The notes under the pieces were generated by a model. The model was not told where the DNA came from. It searched no databases and was given only the letters and a program-made list of their open reading frames with translations. Positions 6,091-14,268 of a DNA stretch of 24,715 nt are shown piece by piece (the first letter of the stretch is position 1; every line of letters begins with the position of its first letter). Source of the DNA: Clostridiaceae bacterium UBA6085 (lineage in GTDB: Bacteria; Bacillota; Clostridia; Clostridiales; Clostridiaceae); assembly GCA_002428605.1 (NCBI GenBank), contig DIXH01000039.1, positions 1 to 24,715 on the forward strand, read 5' to 3'. Both the position numbers and the translations under genes were made by a program.

Positions 6091-8061
6091 ATGTTAAAAC
6101 TTGAACTCTATGACGGAAAGATACTTGAAGTCGAAAAGGGTACTACTGTAATCGAGGCCGCTGCAAAGATCTCGGAGGGGCTTGCAAGAAACGCGATGGC
6201 TGGCAAGCTGAATGGAAAGATAGCTGACCTGAGGGATGAGATCACCGGGGATTCGAAGTTCGAAGTGAAGACCTTTGAAAGCGAAGAGGGAAGGCACGCC
6301 TTCAGGCATACCGCATCCCATGTCATGGCACTTGCTGTCAAAAGGCTTTTCCCCGGCATCAAGCTTGCGATCGGACCTGCAATCGAAGATGGTTTCTACT
6401 ATGACTTCGACAAGGACGGAAGCTTCACCTATGAGGACCTTGCAAGGATAGAGGATGAGATGAGAAGCATAGTCAAGGAGGACCTGAAGCTCGAAAGGTT
6501 CACTCTTCCGAGATTTGAAGCCCTTAAGCTCATGGAGGAGCTTGATGAGCCCTACAAGGTTGAGCTCATCAACGACCTGCCTGAGGACGCAGTCATCTCG
6601 TTCTACAGGATGGGGGAATTCACCGACCTATGTGCCGGACCGCATCTCCTGTCCACCAGGAACATCAAGGCTGTGAAGCTGACTCAGATCGCAGGTGCAT
6701 ACTGGAGAGGCTCCGAAAAGAACAAGATGCTTTCAAGGATATATGGTACCGCATTCCCCAAGAAATCTGAGCTTGATGCACATCTTGCAATGCTTGAAGA
6801 GGCGAAGAAGAGAGACCACAACAAGCTCGGACGGGAGCTTAACCTGTTCACTACCGCTGAAGAGGTCGGCCAGGGCCTTCCGCTGATCAAGCCGAAGGGA
6901 GCCAAGATACTTCAGATCCTGAAGAGGTGGATAGAGGACCTTGAGGAATCGAGAGGATATGTATACACACAGACCCCGTACCTAGCAAAGTCTGACCTGT
7001 ACAAGATCTCCGGACACTGGGACCACTACAAGGACGGAATGTTCCTCATGGGAGACGAGGAGAAGGATGATGAGATCCTGTCACTCAGACCTATGACATG
7101 TCCATTCCAGTTCACCATATACAACAGCGAGCAGCATAGCTACAGAGAGCTGCCGATAAGGTACGCTGAGACATCAACACTGTTTCGGAACGAGTCATCG
7201 GGCGAAATGCACGGGCTTATCAGGGTGAGGCAGTTCACCATTTCCGAGGGGCACCTTGTGGTGAGGCCTGACCAGATCGAGGAAGAGTTCAAGGGAGTGC
7301 TCCATCTCATCGACCATGTCATGGAGATACTCGGCATGAAGGATGGCATCTCCTACAGGTTCTCCAAGTGGGATCCGAACAACAGGGCCAAGTACATCGA
7401 CAATCCTGTCGCATGGGAGGACACCCAGAACAAGATGAGGACGATACTTGACCATGTGGGTCTCGACTACGAGGAGGCCGAGGGCGAAGCTGCGTTCTAC
7501 GGACCTAAGCTTGACCTGCAGTACAAGAACGTCCACGGAAAAGAGGATACTATCATAACAATACAGATCGACTTCGCGCTTCCTGAAAGGTTCCAGATGT
7601 ACTATGTGGACTCAGACGGTTCCAAGAAGAGACCGTATGTCATACACAGGACATCAATAGGATGCTATGAGAGGACACTGGCCATGCTCATCGAAAAGTA
7701 CGCCGGCGCATTCCCACTGTGGCTTTCCCCGGTACAGGTCAAGCTTCTGCCAATATCTGAAAGGTTCCATGACTATGTGGACAGTGTCGCAGCTGAGATG
7801 AAAGCTGCGGGCATAAGGGTAGAGGCCGACTACAGGTCTGAGAAGATCGGGTACAAGATAAGGGAAGCCAGGCTCGAAAGGGACCCATACATAGTGATCA
7901 TTGGAGAGCAGGAAGAGGCAAACGGCACGCTTTCAGTCAGGTCAAGGGAAAAGGGCGACGAAGGTGCACAGGAAAAGGCAGCCTTCATCGAAAGAGTGGT
8001 AAGGGAGAACAGGGAAAGATACAACTACCACAAGAACATTAAGACCGAACAGGAGGCGTAG
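6091..8061 (+). CDS. thrS: Threonyl-tRNA synthetase
   Basis: Class II synthetase that charges tRNA-Thr, 656 aa. Domains: TGS (about 1-62); the N2 editing domain with HTASH (near residue 70) and CAGPH; the catalytic core with motif 2 region RYAETSTLFRNESSGEMHGLIRVRQFT and motif 3 region YVIHRTSIGCYERTLAMLIE; and a C-terminal anticodon-binding domain. Zinc-ligand candidates are the Cys of RPMTCPF, the His of ISEGHL and the His of YVIHR. The wording of motif 2 (ETST for the more usual EFGT, TISEGH for TQDDAH) marks a divergent bacterial branch, but all key residues are present. AAGGAGGG precedes two adjacent ATGs (6088, 6091); 6091 has the better spacing. The longer open frame back to 5995 lies in the T-box leader and is rejected. 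Controlled by the threonine T-box. Confidence 0.97.
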   Translation: MLKLELYDGKILEVEKGTTVIEAAAKISEGLARNAMAGKLNGKIADLRDEITGDSKFEVKTFESEEGRHAFRHTASHVMALAVKRLFPGIKLAIGPAIEDGFYYDFDKDGSFTYEDLARIEDEMRSIVKEDLKLERFTLPRFEALKLMEELDEPYKVELINDLPEDAVISFYRMGEFTDLCAGPHLLSTRNIKAVKLTQIAGAYWRGSEKNKMLSRIYGTAFPKKSELDAHLAMLEEAKKRDHNKLGRELNLFTTAEEVGQGLPLIKPKGAKILQILKRWIEDLEESRGYVYTQTPYLAKSDLYKISGHWDHYKDGMFLMGDEEKDDEILSLRPMTCPFQFTIYNSEQHSYRELPIRYAETSTLFRNESSGEMHGLIRVRQFTISEGHLVVRPDQIEEEFKGVLHLIDHVMEILGMKDGISYRFSKWDPNNRAKYIDNPVAWEDTQNKMRTILDHVGLDYEEAEGEAAFYGPKLDLQYKNVHGKEDTIITIQIDFALPERFQMYYVDSDGSKKRPYVIHRTSIGCYERTLAMLIEKYAGAFPLWLSPVQVKLLPISERFHDYVDSVAAEMKAAGIRVEADYRSEKIGYKIREARLERDPYIVIIGEQEEANGTLSVRSREKGDEGAQEKAAFIERVVRENRERYNYHKNIKTEQEA

Positions 8062-8442
8062 ATGGCAGAAAACGCCTGCAGGGTCTGCGGAAGACCAGGC
8101 GACAAGCACCATATTGTACACCGTGAGGAGGGAGGCATCGACTTCCCTCTGAATGTCATATATCTATGCAGGGAGCACCACAACGGAAGGCACGGTCCCC
8201 ACAGGGACCCTGAAACCGACCTTCTATATAAGAAGGAGATGCATGACAACCTTGCAAGGCTCTTCGACAGGGAGTACTACAATAAACAGGAGATCCAGGA
8301 CCTGACCAAGGTCACCAACTCCACGCTCCTGAGCCTTTCAAAGGCTCTAAGGAAGCACAAGGAGGGTTACCTGAACATTGACATAATCTTCTACCTCATG
8401 AGCGGATTCGTGCTCAAGGAAGAGGAATATACGGAGGTCTAG
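8062..8442 (+). CDS. Small HNH-type zinc protein coupled to thrS
   Basis: Encodes 126 aa of unknown function. Residues 6-47 form an HNH-like zinc module: CRVC (6-9), the HH pair 16-17 in KHHIV, EGGIDFPLN ending at Asn31, and CREHH (36-40). The HH, N and H residues needed for an HNH nuclease and the CxxC/CxxH zinc ligands are all present. The remaining 80 residues are mostly helical and charged (KVTNSTLLSLSKALRKHKEG), with no recognised domain. The ATG abuts the thrS stop (TAG-ATG), and its ribosome site AGGAGG lies inside the last codons of thrS, so it is co-transcribed and T-box controlled. It could be a nuclease or a zinc-stabilised RNA- or DNA-binding protein; the sequence does not decide. 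Confidence 0.85.
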   Translation: MAENACRVCGRPGDKHHIVHREEGGIDFPLNVIYLCREHHNGRHGPHRDPETDLLYKKEMHDNLARLFDREYYNKQEIQDLTKVTNSTLLSLSKALRKHKEGYLNIDIIFYLMSGFVLKEEEYTEV

Positions 8443-8445
8443 AGT

Positions 8446-8475
8446 AAGGCTGCACACATGTGCGGCCTTTTTTTT
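8446..8475 (+). terminator. Terminator of the thrS operon
   Basis: AAGGCTGCAC (8446-8455) pairs with GTGCGGCCTT (8460-8469) with one G-U and a four-base loop, followed by T8470-8475. It ends the thrS-HNH transcript and separates it from the fatty-acid operon. Confidence 0.9.
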
Positions 8476-8565
8476 GCATGTGATTTCAGGTATTGTGTGT
8501 TAATTTCTTAATTAATCTTTAATATTTCGATAAACGTCCCGAAGAGATAACCGGAGTAATATCGA

Positions 8566-8585
8566 GCAATCAGGCGCAATCAGGT
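8566..8585. repeat. Tandem 10-base repeat upstream of the fab promoter
   Basis: GCAATCAGGC and GCAATCAGGT stand directly next to each other, one helical turn apart, 23 bases upstream of the fab -35. This could be a binding site for a regulator recognising direct repeats. No known motif is recognised. Nothing else was found in 8476-8608 beyond AT-rich sequence. Confidence 0.35.
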
Positions 8586-8608
8586 CCTATTTTGCATCAA
8601 TCGCGAAA

Positions 8609-8637
8609 TTGTAAGTTAACGGCCGAAAATATATATT
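8609..8637 (+). promoter_or_regulatory. Sigma-A promoter of the fab-acc operon
   Basis: -35 TTGTAA (8609-8614), a 17-base spacer and -10 TATATT (8632-8637). The start point should fall near 8644, inside the palindrome at 8637-8649 and about 40 bases before the fabH start codon. Confidence 0.75.
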
Positions 8638-8651
8638 TTGATAGTCAAATA
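8635..8651 (+). promoter_or_regulatory. FabT-like operator over the fab transcription start
   Basis: TTTGATAGTCAAA (8637-8649) is an inverted repeat TTTGA-N3-TCAAA. It closely follows the FabT (MarR-family) fatty-acid repressor consensus as I know it, TTTGATTATCAAA, differing at one central base. It overlaps the last -10 base and the start point, so binding would block transcription. No MarR-family gene occurs in the window. Confidence 0.6.
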
Positions 8652-8682
8652 TTTTAAGAATCAAACATATGTGAGGTGCGTT

Positions 8683-9645
8683 GTGGCCAAGATAATAGGA
8701 ACCGGAAGCTATCTTCCTAAAAATATAGTGACCAACAAGGATCTGGAAAAGGTCGTTGATACAACTGACGAGTGGATATTGTCCAGAACCGGAATAAGGG
8801 AGAGGGCTTTCGCTACTGATGAGAATACTGGCGACCTTGCCTATATGGCTTCTTTGAAGGCCATTGAGGATGCAGGCATAGCTCCGGAGGATATAGGATA
8901 TATAATCCTGGGGACGATAACGCCGCAGTCACTTCTCGGCTCAACAGCATGCTATGTTCAGGCAAAGCTTGGCGCTGTGAATGCCGCCTGCTTCGACATC
9001 AACGCTGCCTGTACAGGCTTCGTATACGGACTCGAGATTGCTGAAGGTCTTCTTGCCATATCGGACAGGAAGTACGCTCTCGTGATAGGAGCTGAGGTAC
9101 TTTCCAAGATAGTTGACTTTAATGACAGGACAACCTGCGTGCTCTTCGGAGACGGAGCCGGCGCCGTTATACTTGAAAAGGGTGACGGAATCAGGTCTGT
9201 AGTCACTGGAGCAGACGGGACAAAGATATCCGCTCTTCATTCAGGTGAGTTCAAGGTAAGGAATTTCCTTGCAGGAAACCAGGCTTCCGATCATTTCATA
9301 ATAATGGAGGGCAGGGAGGTCTTCAAGTTTGCGGTAAGGGTCCTGCCAAAGGCGCTTTCTGAAGCTGTGGAGAAGGCAGGCATTAAGATGGCTGACCTTG
9401 ACCACGTGATCCCTCATCAGGCAAACCTGAGGATAATCGATGCGGCTGCCGCAAAGATGGAGCTTCCAAGGGAAAAATTCTACGTCAACCTGGACAGGGT
9501 CGGCAACACCTCGGCAGCGAGTATTCCAATAGCGCTGGATGAGATGAACAGGAAAGGTCTCCTCAAGAAGGGCGACAAGATAGGCCTTGTAGGATTCGGC
9601 GGCGGACTCACATATGGTGCCGCAGTCATAGAGTGGAACAAATAA
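8683..9645 (+). CDS. fabH: Beta-ketoacyl-ACP synthase III (FabH)
   Basis: Condenses acetyl-CoA (or another short acyl-CoA primer) with malonyl-ACP to start fatty-acid synthesis. The protein is 320 aa, the usual FabH length. The thiolase-fold catalytic triad is visible: Cys110 in DINAACTGF, His245 in VIPHQAN and Asn275 in GNTSAAS; the N-terminus AKIIGTGSYLP is typical. The start is GTG at 8683, with GAGGTG a few bases before; a longer frame from 8638 would begin inside the promoter/operator and is rejected. First gene of the fab-acc operon. Confidence 0.95.
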   Translation: MAKIIGTGSYLPKNIVTNKDLEKVVDTTDEWILSRTGIRERAFATDENTGDLAYMASLKAIEDAGIAPEDIGYIILGTITPQSLLGSTACYVQAKLGAVNAACFDINAACTGFVYGLEIAEGLLAISDRKYALVIGAEVLSKIVDFNDRTTCVLFGDGAGAVILEKGDGIRSVVTGADGTKISALHSGEFKVRNFLAGNQASDHFIIMEGREVFKFAVRVLPKALSEAVEKAGIKMADLDHVIPHQANLRIIDAAAAKMELPREKFYVNLDRVGNTSAASIPIALDEMNRKGLLKKGDKIGLVGFGGGLTYGAAVIEWNK

Positions 9646-9653
9646 GCTGTATA

Positions 9654-9667
9654 ATGGCTTAAGCCAT
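9654..9667 (+). repeat. Small palindrome between fabH and acpP
   Basis: ATGGCTTAAGCCAT is a perfect 14-base palindrome that could fold into a short hairpin in the mRNA. No T run follows, so it is not an ordinary terminator. A role in mRNA processing or in raising acpP levels relative to fabH is only a possibility. Confidence 0.3.
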
Positions 9668-9703
9668 ATTACATAAATAATTATTAAAACGGAGGAATCA
9701 TAA

Positions 9704-9928
9704 ATGATTTTTGAAAAAGTAAGGGAAATACTGGCTAAGGAACTGAACATACCAGCAGATGAGATAACAATGGATTCCAATTTTTCAGACGACCTTGGAA
9801 TAGATTCACTTGACCTTGTCCAGCTTGTAATGGAGCTTGAGGAAGCATTCGATATAACAATAGACGATGCTGAAGCGATCAAGACAGTCAAGGATGCAGT
9901 AAACTACGTGGAAGCAAAGACTGCTTAA
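9704..9928 (+). CDS. acpP: Acyl carrier protein
   Basis: A 74-aa acidic helical protein carrying the growing acyl chain on a 4'-phosphopantetheine arm. The attachment serine is in the canonical DDLGIDSLDLVQLVMELEE motif (Ser35). GGAGG lies eight bases before the ATG. It sits between fabH and fabK as in other Firmicute fab operons. Pantetheinylation would require the AcpS enzyme, which is not encoded here. Confidence 0.97.
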   Translation: MIFEKVREILAKELNIPADEITMDSNFSDDLGIDSLDLVQLVMELEEAFDITIDDAEAIKTVKDAVNYVEAKTA

Positions 9929-9938
9929 GGAGCAAATG

Positions 9939-10859
9939 ATGGGCAACAGAGTATGCGACTTATTGGGTATAAGATATCCCGTGTTCCAGGGAGCCATGGC
10001 ATGGCTTGCTGACGGGAAGCTTGCAGCTGCGGTTTCCAACGCTGGAGGCCTTGGCATAATAGCAGGAGGGAATGCACCTGGGGAGATCGTAAGGCAGGAG
10101 ATAAGGATCGCGAAGAGCCTTACAGACAAGCCTTTCGGTGTAAACATAATGCTGCTTTCTCCATTTCGGGATGAGGTCATAAGCGTTGTCCTTGAGGAGA
10201 AGGTCGCTGCGGTCACAACCGGAGCGGGCAATCCCGCTAAATATGTTCCTGCATTCAAGGCGGCAGGGATAAAGGTGATCCCCGTTGTGCCATCCATAGC
10301 TCTTGCAAAGAGAATGGAGAAGATAGGGGCCGATGCAGTCATAGCTGAAGGCAACGAGGCAGGCGGACATATAGGCAAGCTTACGACAATGGTCCTCGTA
10401 CCTCAGATCGTGGATTCTGTATCAATTCCTGTGATCGCAGCAGGCGGAGTAGCAGACCACAGGGGTGTGGACGCATGCTTCATGCTTGGTGCCGAAGGCA
10501 TCCAGGTTGGAACGGTGTTCATCGTCGCTGACGAGTGCAAGGCACATGAGAACTACAAGAAGATGGTACTTGAGGCAAGCGACATAGACACTACCGTGAC
10601 CGGAAGGTCTACAGGACATCCGGTACAGGTACTGAGGAACAAGCTCTCAAAGAGGTTCGACGACCTCGAGAAGCACGGCGGAACACCTGAAGAGCTTGAG
10701 GCTCTCGGAACCGGTGCGCTCAAGGCAGCGGTCATAGACGGAGACATCGAAAAAGGCTCCTTCATGTCAGGGCAGATAGCCGGCATGGTAAAGGAGAGGG
10801 GAACTGCGAAGGAAATCCTTGAAAGGCTCATCGCAGGCTCCCGATCCATAACTCTATAA
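9939..10859 (+). CDS. fabK: Enoyl-ACP reductase II (FabK), FMN-dependent
   Basis: Reduces trans-2-enoyl-ACP in the last step of each elongation cycle. The TIM-barrel flavoprotein (306 aa, usual length) shows YPVFQGAMAWLA at the N-terminus, GVNIML, an EGNEAGGHIG flavin/substrate region and a phosphate-binding IPVIAAGGVAD...LGAEGIQVGT. No FabI-type short-chain enoyl reductase is present, so this is the operon's enoyl reductase. Two adjacent ATGs (9936, 9939) follow AAGGAG; the second has the more normal six-base gap and is chosen. It follows acpP by 10 bases. The 2-nitropropane dioxygenase family is a look-alike, but the operon context decides for FabK. Confidence 0.93.
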   Translation: MGNRVCDLLGIRYPVFQGAMAWLADGKLAAAVSNAGGLGIIAGGNAPGEIVRQEIRIAKSLTDKPFGVNIMLLSPFRDEVISVVLEEKVAAVTTGAGNPAKYVPAFKAAGIKVIPVVPSIALAKRMEKIGADAVIAEGNEAGGHIGKLTTMVLVPQIVDSVSIPVIAAGGVADHRGVDACFMLGAEGIQVGTVFIVADECKAHENYKKMVLEASDIDTTVTGRSTGHPVQVLRNKLSKRFDDLEKHGGTPEELEALGTGALKAAVIDGDIEKGSFMSGQIAGMVKERGTAKEILERLIAGSRSITL

Positions 10860-10875
10860 GAAGGATTGGTATCAT

Positions 10876-11814
10876 ATGAGTATTTATGTTCTTTTTCCCG
10901 GCCAGGGTGCGCAGGTACCCGGCATGGGTCTTGATTTCCTTGAAAACTACGGTGCATACAGGGAGGCGGTTGAAACTGCCTCGAGAATATCAGGGAAGGA
11001 CCTTTCCTCTGTTTTCAGAGACAAGGAGCTTCTCGACAAGACCGAGAACTCCCAGATAGCGATATTCACCATGGGCTTCGGAATTATGTCCGTGCTCAGG
11101 GAAAAGGGCATTGTACCTGATGCCTACATGGGTCTCTCCCTTGGAGAATACGGCGCACTTGCGTCAGCCGGGGCATTTACATTCGAGGATGGTGTAAGGC
11201 TGCTTGTTAAAAGGTCTGAAGCCATGCAGAAGGCCTGTGACAATACAGAAGGCTTTCTTGCTGCAGTCTCATTCTTCCAGAGCGACCTCATAGAGAAGGC
11301 TCTTGAAGGAAAAGAAGGACTGTGGGTATCAAACTACAACGCGCCAAGCCAGACAGTATGCGGAGGACTCGCCTCCAGGAAGGAAGAGTTCGAATCAGCA
11401 CTGAAGGAAGCAGGAGCGAAGAAGATAACATTCCTCAATGTCTCCGGAGCGTTCCATACCAAGCTTATGGCTGAAGCCGGAAAAGAGTTCAGAGCCTTCC
11501 TTGAAGGCACGGAACTGAAAACACCTGAGGCAAAGGTCCTTTCAAACTACAAGGGAACCTTCTATGAAGAAGGGGATGACCTTAAGGATATACTCGAGAA
11601 GCACATCTACTCACCTGTAAGGCTTGTACAATCCTTCGAATCGCTGGATCCAAAGGATGGGGACGTGTTCATACAGGTAGGGCCTGGAAAGGCTCTCGCA
11701 TCCCTTGCGAAGCAGAACAAGGTAAAGGGAAGCATATATTCAGTAGACAGCATTTCAGACATGGAAGCTCTTCTGAAGGAGCTTGATTCGTTAGGAGGAG
11801 CACAGAATGGATAA
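10876..11814 (+). CDS. fabD: Malonyl-CoA:ACP transacylase (FabD)
   Basis: Transfers malonyl from CoA to ACP to supply the elongation substrate. The 312-aa protein has the N-terminal FPGQGAQ motif (7-13), the nucleophile Ser88 in GLSLGEY (Leu where many FabD have His; this is common in Firmicutes) and the catalytic His194 in GAFHTKLM. An AAGGA ribosome site lies about 10 bases before the ATG. Its last eight bases overlap the start of fabG, giving translational coupling. Confidence 0.95.
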   Translation: MSIYVLFPGQGAQVPGMGLDFLENYGAYREAVETASRISGKDLSSVFRDKELLDKTENSQIAIFTMGFGIMSVLREKGIVPDAYMGLSLGEYGALASAGAFTFEDGVRLLVKRSEAMQKACDNTEGFLAAVSFFQSDLIEKALEGKEGLWVSNYNAPSQTVCGGLASRKEEFESALKEAGAKKITFLNVSGAFHTKLMAEAGKEFRAFLEGTELKTPEAKVLSNYKGTFYEEGDDLKDILEKHIYSPVRLVQSFESLDPKDGDVFIQVGPGKALASLAKQNKVKGSIYSVDSISDMEALLKELDSLGGAQNG

Positions 11815-12538
11815 GATGACGGCAATAATCACCGGAAGCGGAAGAGGTATAGGCGCAGAATGTGCATTGGCCTTTGCAAAGGAAGGCTACAACGTGGTGG
11901 TGAACTACACAAGCCGCGAGCCACTTGAGCTTATTGAAAAGCTAAGCTCCATGGATGCATCCTTTATAGCGGTAAAGGGTGACGTGTCAGTTGAAGAGGA
12001 TGCCAAAGCAATCGTAAAGAAGACCCTTGAAGCGTTCGGAACTGTAAGCGTACTCGTAAACAACGCGGGGATCGCAAAGGACGGACTTCTCCTCAGAATG
12101 AAGACCGAGGACTTCAGGAAGGTGCTGGATGTCAATCTTACCGGTACTTTCAACATGATAAGGGAAGTAAGCGGAACCATGGTAAAAAAGAGATACGGAA
12201 GGATAATCAACATATCATCTGTAGTGGGTATCATGGGAAATGCAGGGCAGGCTAATTACGCATCTTCAAAGGCAGGAGTGATAGGACTTACCAAGTCTGT
12301 CGCAAGGGAGCTCGCAAGAAGGGGCATAACCTGCAACGCAGTTGCTCCAGGATATGTCGCAACTGATATGACCGGAGTGCTTACCGATGACCAGAAGGCA
12401 GCCATCAGCGAATCAATACCGCTGAAGGAGCTTGGAAAGACTGAGGATATCGCCAATGCGGTGCTGTTCCTCGCCAAAAGAGAAAGTTCATACATAACAG
12501 GTCAGGTGCTTGCCGTAGACGGCGGCATGAGCATGTAG
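11807..12538 (+). CDS. fabG: 3-oxoacyl-ACP reductase (FabG)
   Basis: NADPH-dependent short-chain dehydrogenase reducing 3-ketoacyl-ACP, 243 aa. Visible motifs are the cofactor loop TGSGRGIG (9-16), NNAG (85-88), catalytic Ser near 137-138, and Tyr151/Lys155 in YASSK; the C-terminal ITGQVLAVDGGMSM is typical. AGGAGG at the end of fabD serves its ATG, which overlaps the fabD stop. It is followed nine bases later by fabF. Confidence 0.96.
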   Translation: MDKMTAIITGSGRGIGAECALAFAKEGYNVVVNYTSREPLELIEKLSSMDASFIAVKGDVSVEEDAKAIVKKTLEAFGTVSVLVNNAGIAKDGLLLRMKTEDFRKVLDVNLTGTFNMIREVSGTMVKKRYGRIINISSVVGIMGNAGQANYASSKAGVIGLTKSVARELARRGITCNAVAPGYVATDMTGVLTDDQKAAISESIPLKELGKTEDIANAVLFLAKRESSYITGQVLAVDGGMSM

Positions 12539-12547
12539 GAGGAAAAC

Positions 12548-13774
12548 ATGTACAGAGTAGTCGTAACGGGAATGGGCGCCGTGACACCCATAGGAAACAA
12601 TGTAGAGGAATTCAATGCCGGACTCAAGGAAGGCAGGAACGGAATAGACAAGATCTCAACCTTCGACACAACAGCCTTCAAGGCAGTACTCGCAGGAGAG
12701 ATCAAGGGACTTGATGTCCCTGAGGCAGTGGGAAAGAAAGAAGCGAGAAGGATGGACAGGTTCACACAGCTTGCGATCCTTGCTTCAGAAGAAGCCTGGA
12801 AGGATTCAGGTATAGTCGAAGGACAGTATGACCCTTTCGATGTTTCAGTATATGTGTCGTCAGGAATCGGCGGACTTTCAACCATGGAGGAGAATGTCCA
12901 GAAGTTTATTGAGAAGGGACCTGGAAGGGTATCACCGTTCTTCATACCTATGAACATAATCAACATGGCTGCAGGTGAAGTCTCAATAAGACTCAAGGCC
13001 ATGGGATCATCCTTTTCGACGGTTTCGGCATGCGCGTCGGGAACCCATGCCATAGGAGAAGCCTTCAGGAGCATAAAGCACGGCTACTCCAAGGTTGCAG
13101 TGACCGGTGGCACGGAAGCCTCCATAACCCCGATGGCAATAGCCGGATTTGCGAACATGAAGGCGCTTAACGAGACAGATGACAGGACGAAGGGCTCCAT
13201 TCCCTTTGACAGGGACAGGAAGGGCTTCGTCATGGGCGAGGGCGCAGGAGTAATTGTTCTCGAGGAGCTTGAGAGCGCAGTAAGAAGAGGGGCAAGGATA
13301 TACGCGGAGATCGTCGGCTACGGCTCGACATCTGACGCGTACCACATAACAGCACCTCATCCTGAGGGACTCGGCGGATACATGGCCATGAAGAAGGCTG
13401 TGGAGGAAGCGGGGATCACTCCTGACAAGGTAGACTACATCAACGCCCACGGAACAAGCACACCGATGAACGACCAGCTTGAGTCGAAGGCCATAACAAG
13501 GCTTTTCGGGAACGAGGTCAAGGTCAGCTCGACAAAGTCCATGACAGGACACCTTCTTGGAGCAGCAGGCGGAGTTGAGGCTATAGCATCTGTCCTCTCC
13601 ATAAGGGATTCCTTCATTCCTCCGACAATCAACACCCAGAACATAGATGAGGTCATATCAGTGAACGTGGTTTACGGCAGCATGCAGGAAGCCAAGGTTT
13701 CCTACGCACTCTCAAATTCTCTGGGCTTCGGCGGACACAACGCTTCCATACTGTTCAAGGAATGGGAGGGTTAA
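12548..13774 (+). CDS. fabF: Beta-ketoacyl-ACP synthase II (FabF)
   Basis: Elongating condensing enzyme joining malonyl-ACP to the growing acyl-ACP, 408 aa. Catalytic residues are Cys162 in VSACASGTHAIG, one His in NAHGTSTPMND and the second in MTGHLLGAAGG; FGGHN near the C-terminus is conserved. AGGAGG lies five bases before the ATG. No fabB or fabA is present, so this FabF probably handles all elongation rounds. Confidence 0.97.
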   Translation: MYRVVVTGMGAVTPIGNNVEEFNAGLKEGRNGIDKISTFDTTAFKAVLAGEIKGLDVPEAVGKKEARRMDRFTQLAILASEEAWKDSGIVEGQYDPFDVSVYVSSGIGGLSTMEENVQKFIEKGPGRVSPFFIPMNIINMAAGEVSIRLKAMGSSFSTVSACASGTHAIGEAFRSIKHGYSKVAVTGGTEASITPMAIAGFANMKALNETDDRTKGSIPFDRDRKGFVMGEGAGVIVLEELESAVRRGARIYAEIVGYGSTSDAYHITAPHPEGLGGYMAMKKAVEEAGITPDKVDYINAHGTSTPMNDQLESKAITRLFGNEVKVSSTKSMTGHLLGAAGGVEAIASVLSIRDSFIPPTINTQNIDEVISVNVVYGSMQEAKVSYALSNSLGFGGHNASILFKEWEG

Positions 13775-13776
13775 AT

Positions 13777-14265
13777 ATGGAATTAGGAGATCTTCTCAAG
13801 CTCCTTGAAACCTTTGAAAAATCGGATTTCACTGAGCTCAAGGTAAAGCTCAAGGGTGATTCCCTCTCAGTCTCAAGACTGAAGGATAAGCCTGCGAGAA
13901 AGCACAAGTCAGAAAAGCCGGATACCTCTGTTGAGGAAAACGCTTCAGAAGCTGCAGCGGCACCGGTACTTTCAAGCGGCCCCGTATCCTATGCGCCAGC
14001 AGACAAGGCTTCTCTCGATGCGGTATATACTGAAGTCACCAGCCCAATAGTCGGAAGCTTCTATTCAAGACCGGCAGAAGGTGAAAAGCCTTTTGTAACC
14101 GTCGGGGACATTGTGAAGAAGGGCGATACCCTCTGCATAATTGAAGCTATGAAGATAATGAATGAGATAAAGTCGCCATATTCCGGAATGATAATGGCGG
14201 TACTCCCAATAGACGGAGAGATGGTTGACTTCGGAAAAGCCCTCTTCCAGATAAAGGAGGACTAG
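13777..14265 (+). CDS. accB: Biotin carboxyl carrier protein of acetyl-CoA carboxylase
   Basis: Carries the carboxybiotin between the two halves of acetyl-CoA carboxylase. The 162-aa protein has a short N-terminal helical region, a Lys/Ser/Ala/Pro-rich mobile linker (about 35-75) and the C-terminal biotinyl domain with Lys126 in EAMKIMNE, the biotin attachment site. The ATG at 13777 has GGAGGG six bases before it, formed partly by the fabF stop region; an upstream in-frame ATG at 13762 lies inside fabF and lacks a ribosome site. Confidence 0.95.
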   Translation: MELGDLLKLLETFEKSDFTELKVKLKGDSLSVSRLKDKPARKHKSEKPDTSVEENASEAAAAPVLSSGPVSYAPADKASLDAVYTEVTSPIVGSFYSRPAEGEKPFVTVGDIVKKGDTLCIIEAMKIMNEIKSPYSGMIMAVLPIDGEMVDFGKALFQIKED

Positions 14266-14268
14266 AAG

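Noticed and set aside
8497..8514. GTGTTAATTTCTTAATTA as a Rex site for the fab operon
   Set aside because: It matches 11 of 14 informative positions but lies in very AT-rich sequence more than 90 bases upstream of the fab -35, with a poor second half-site.
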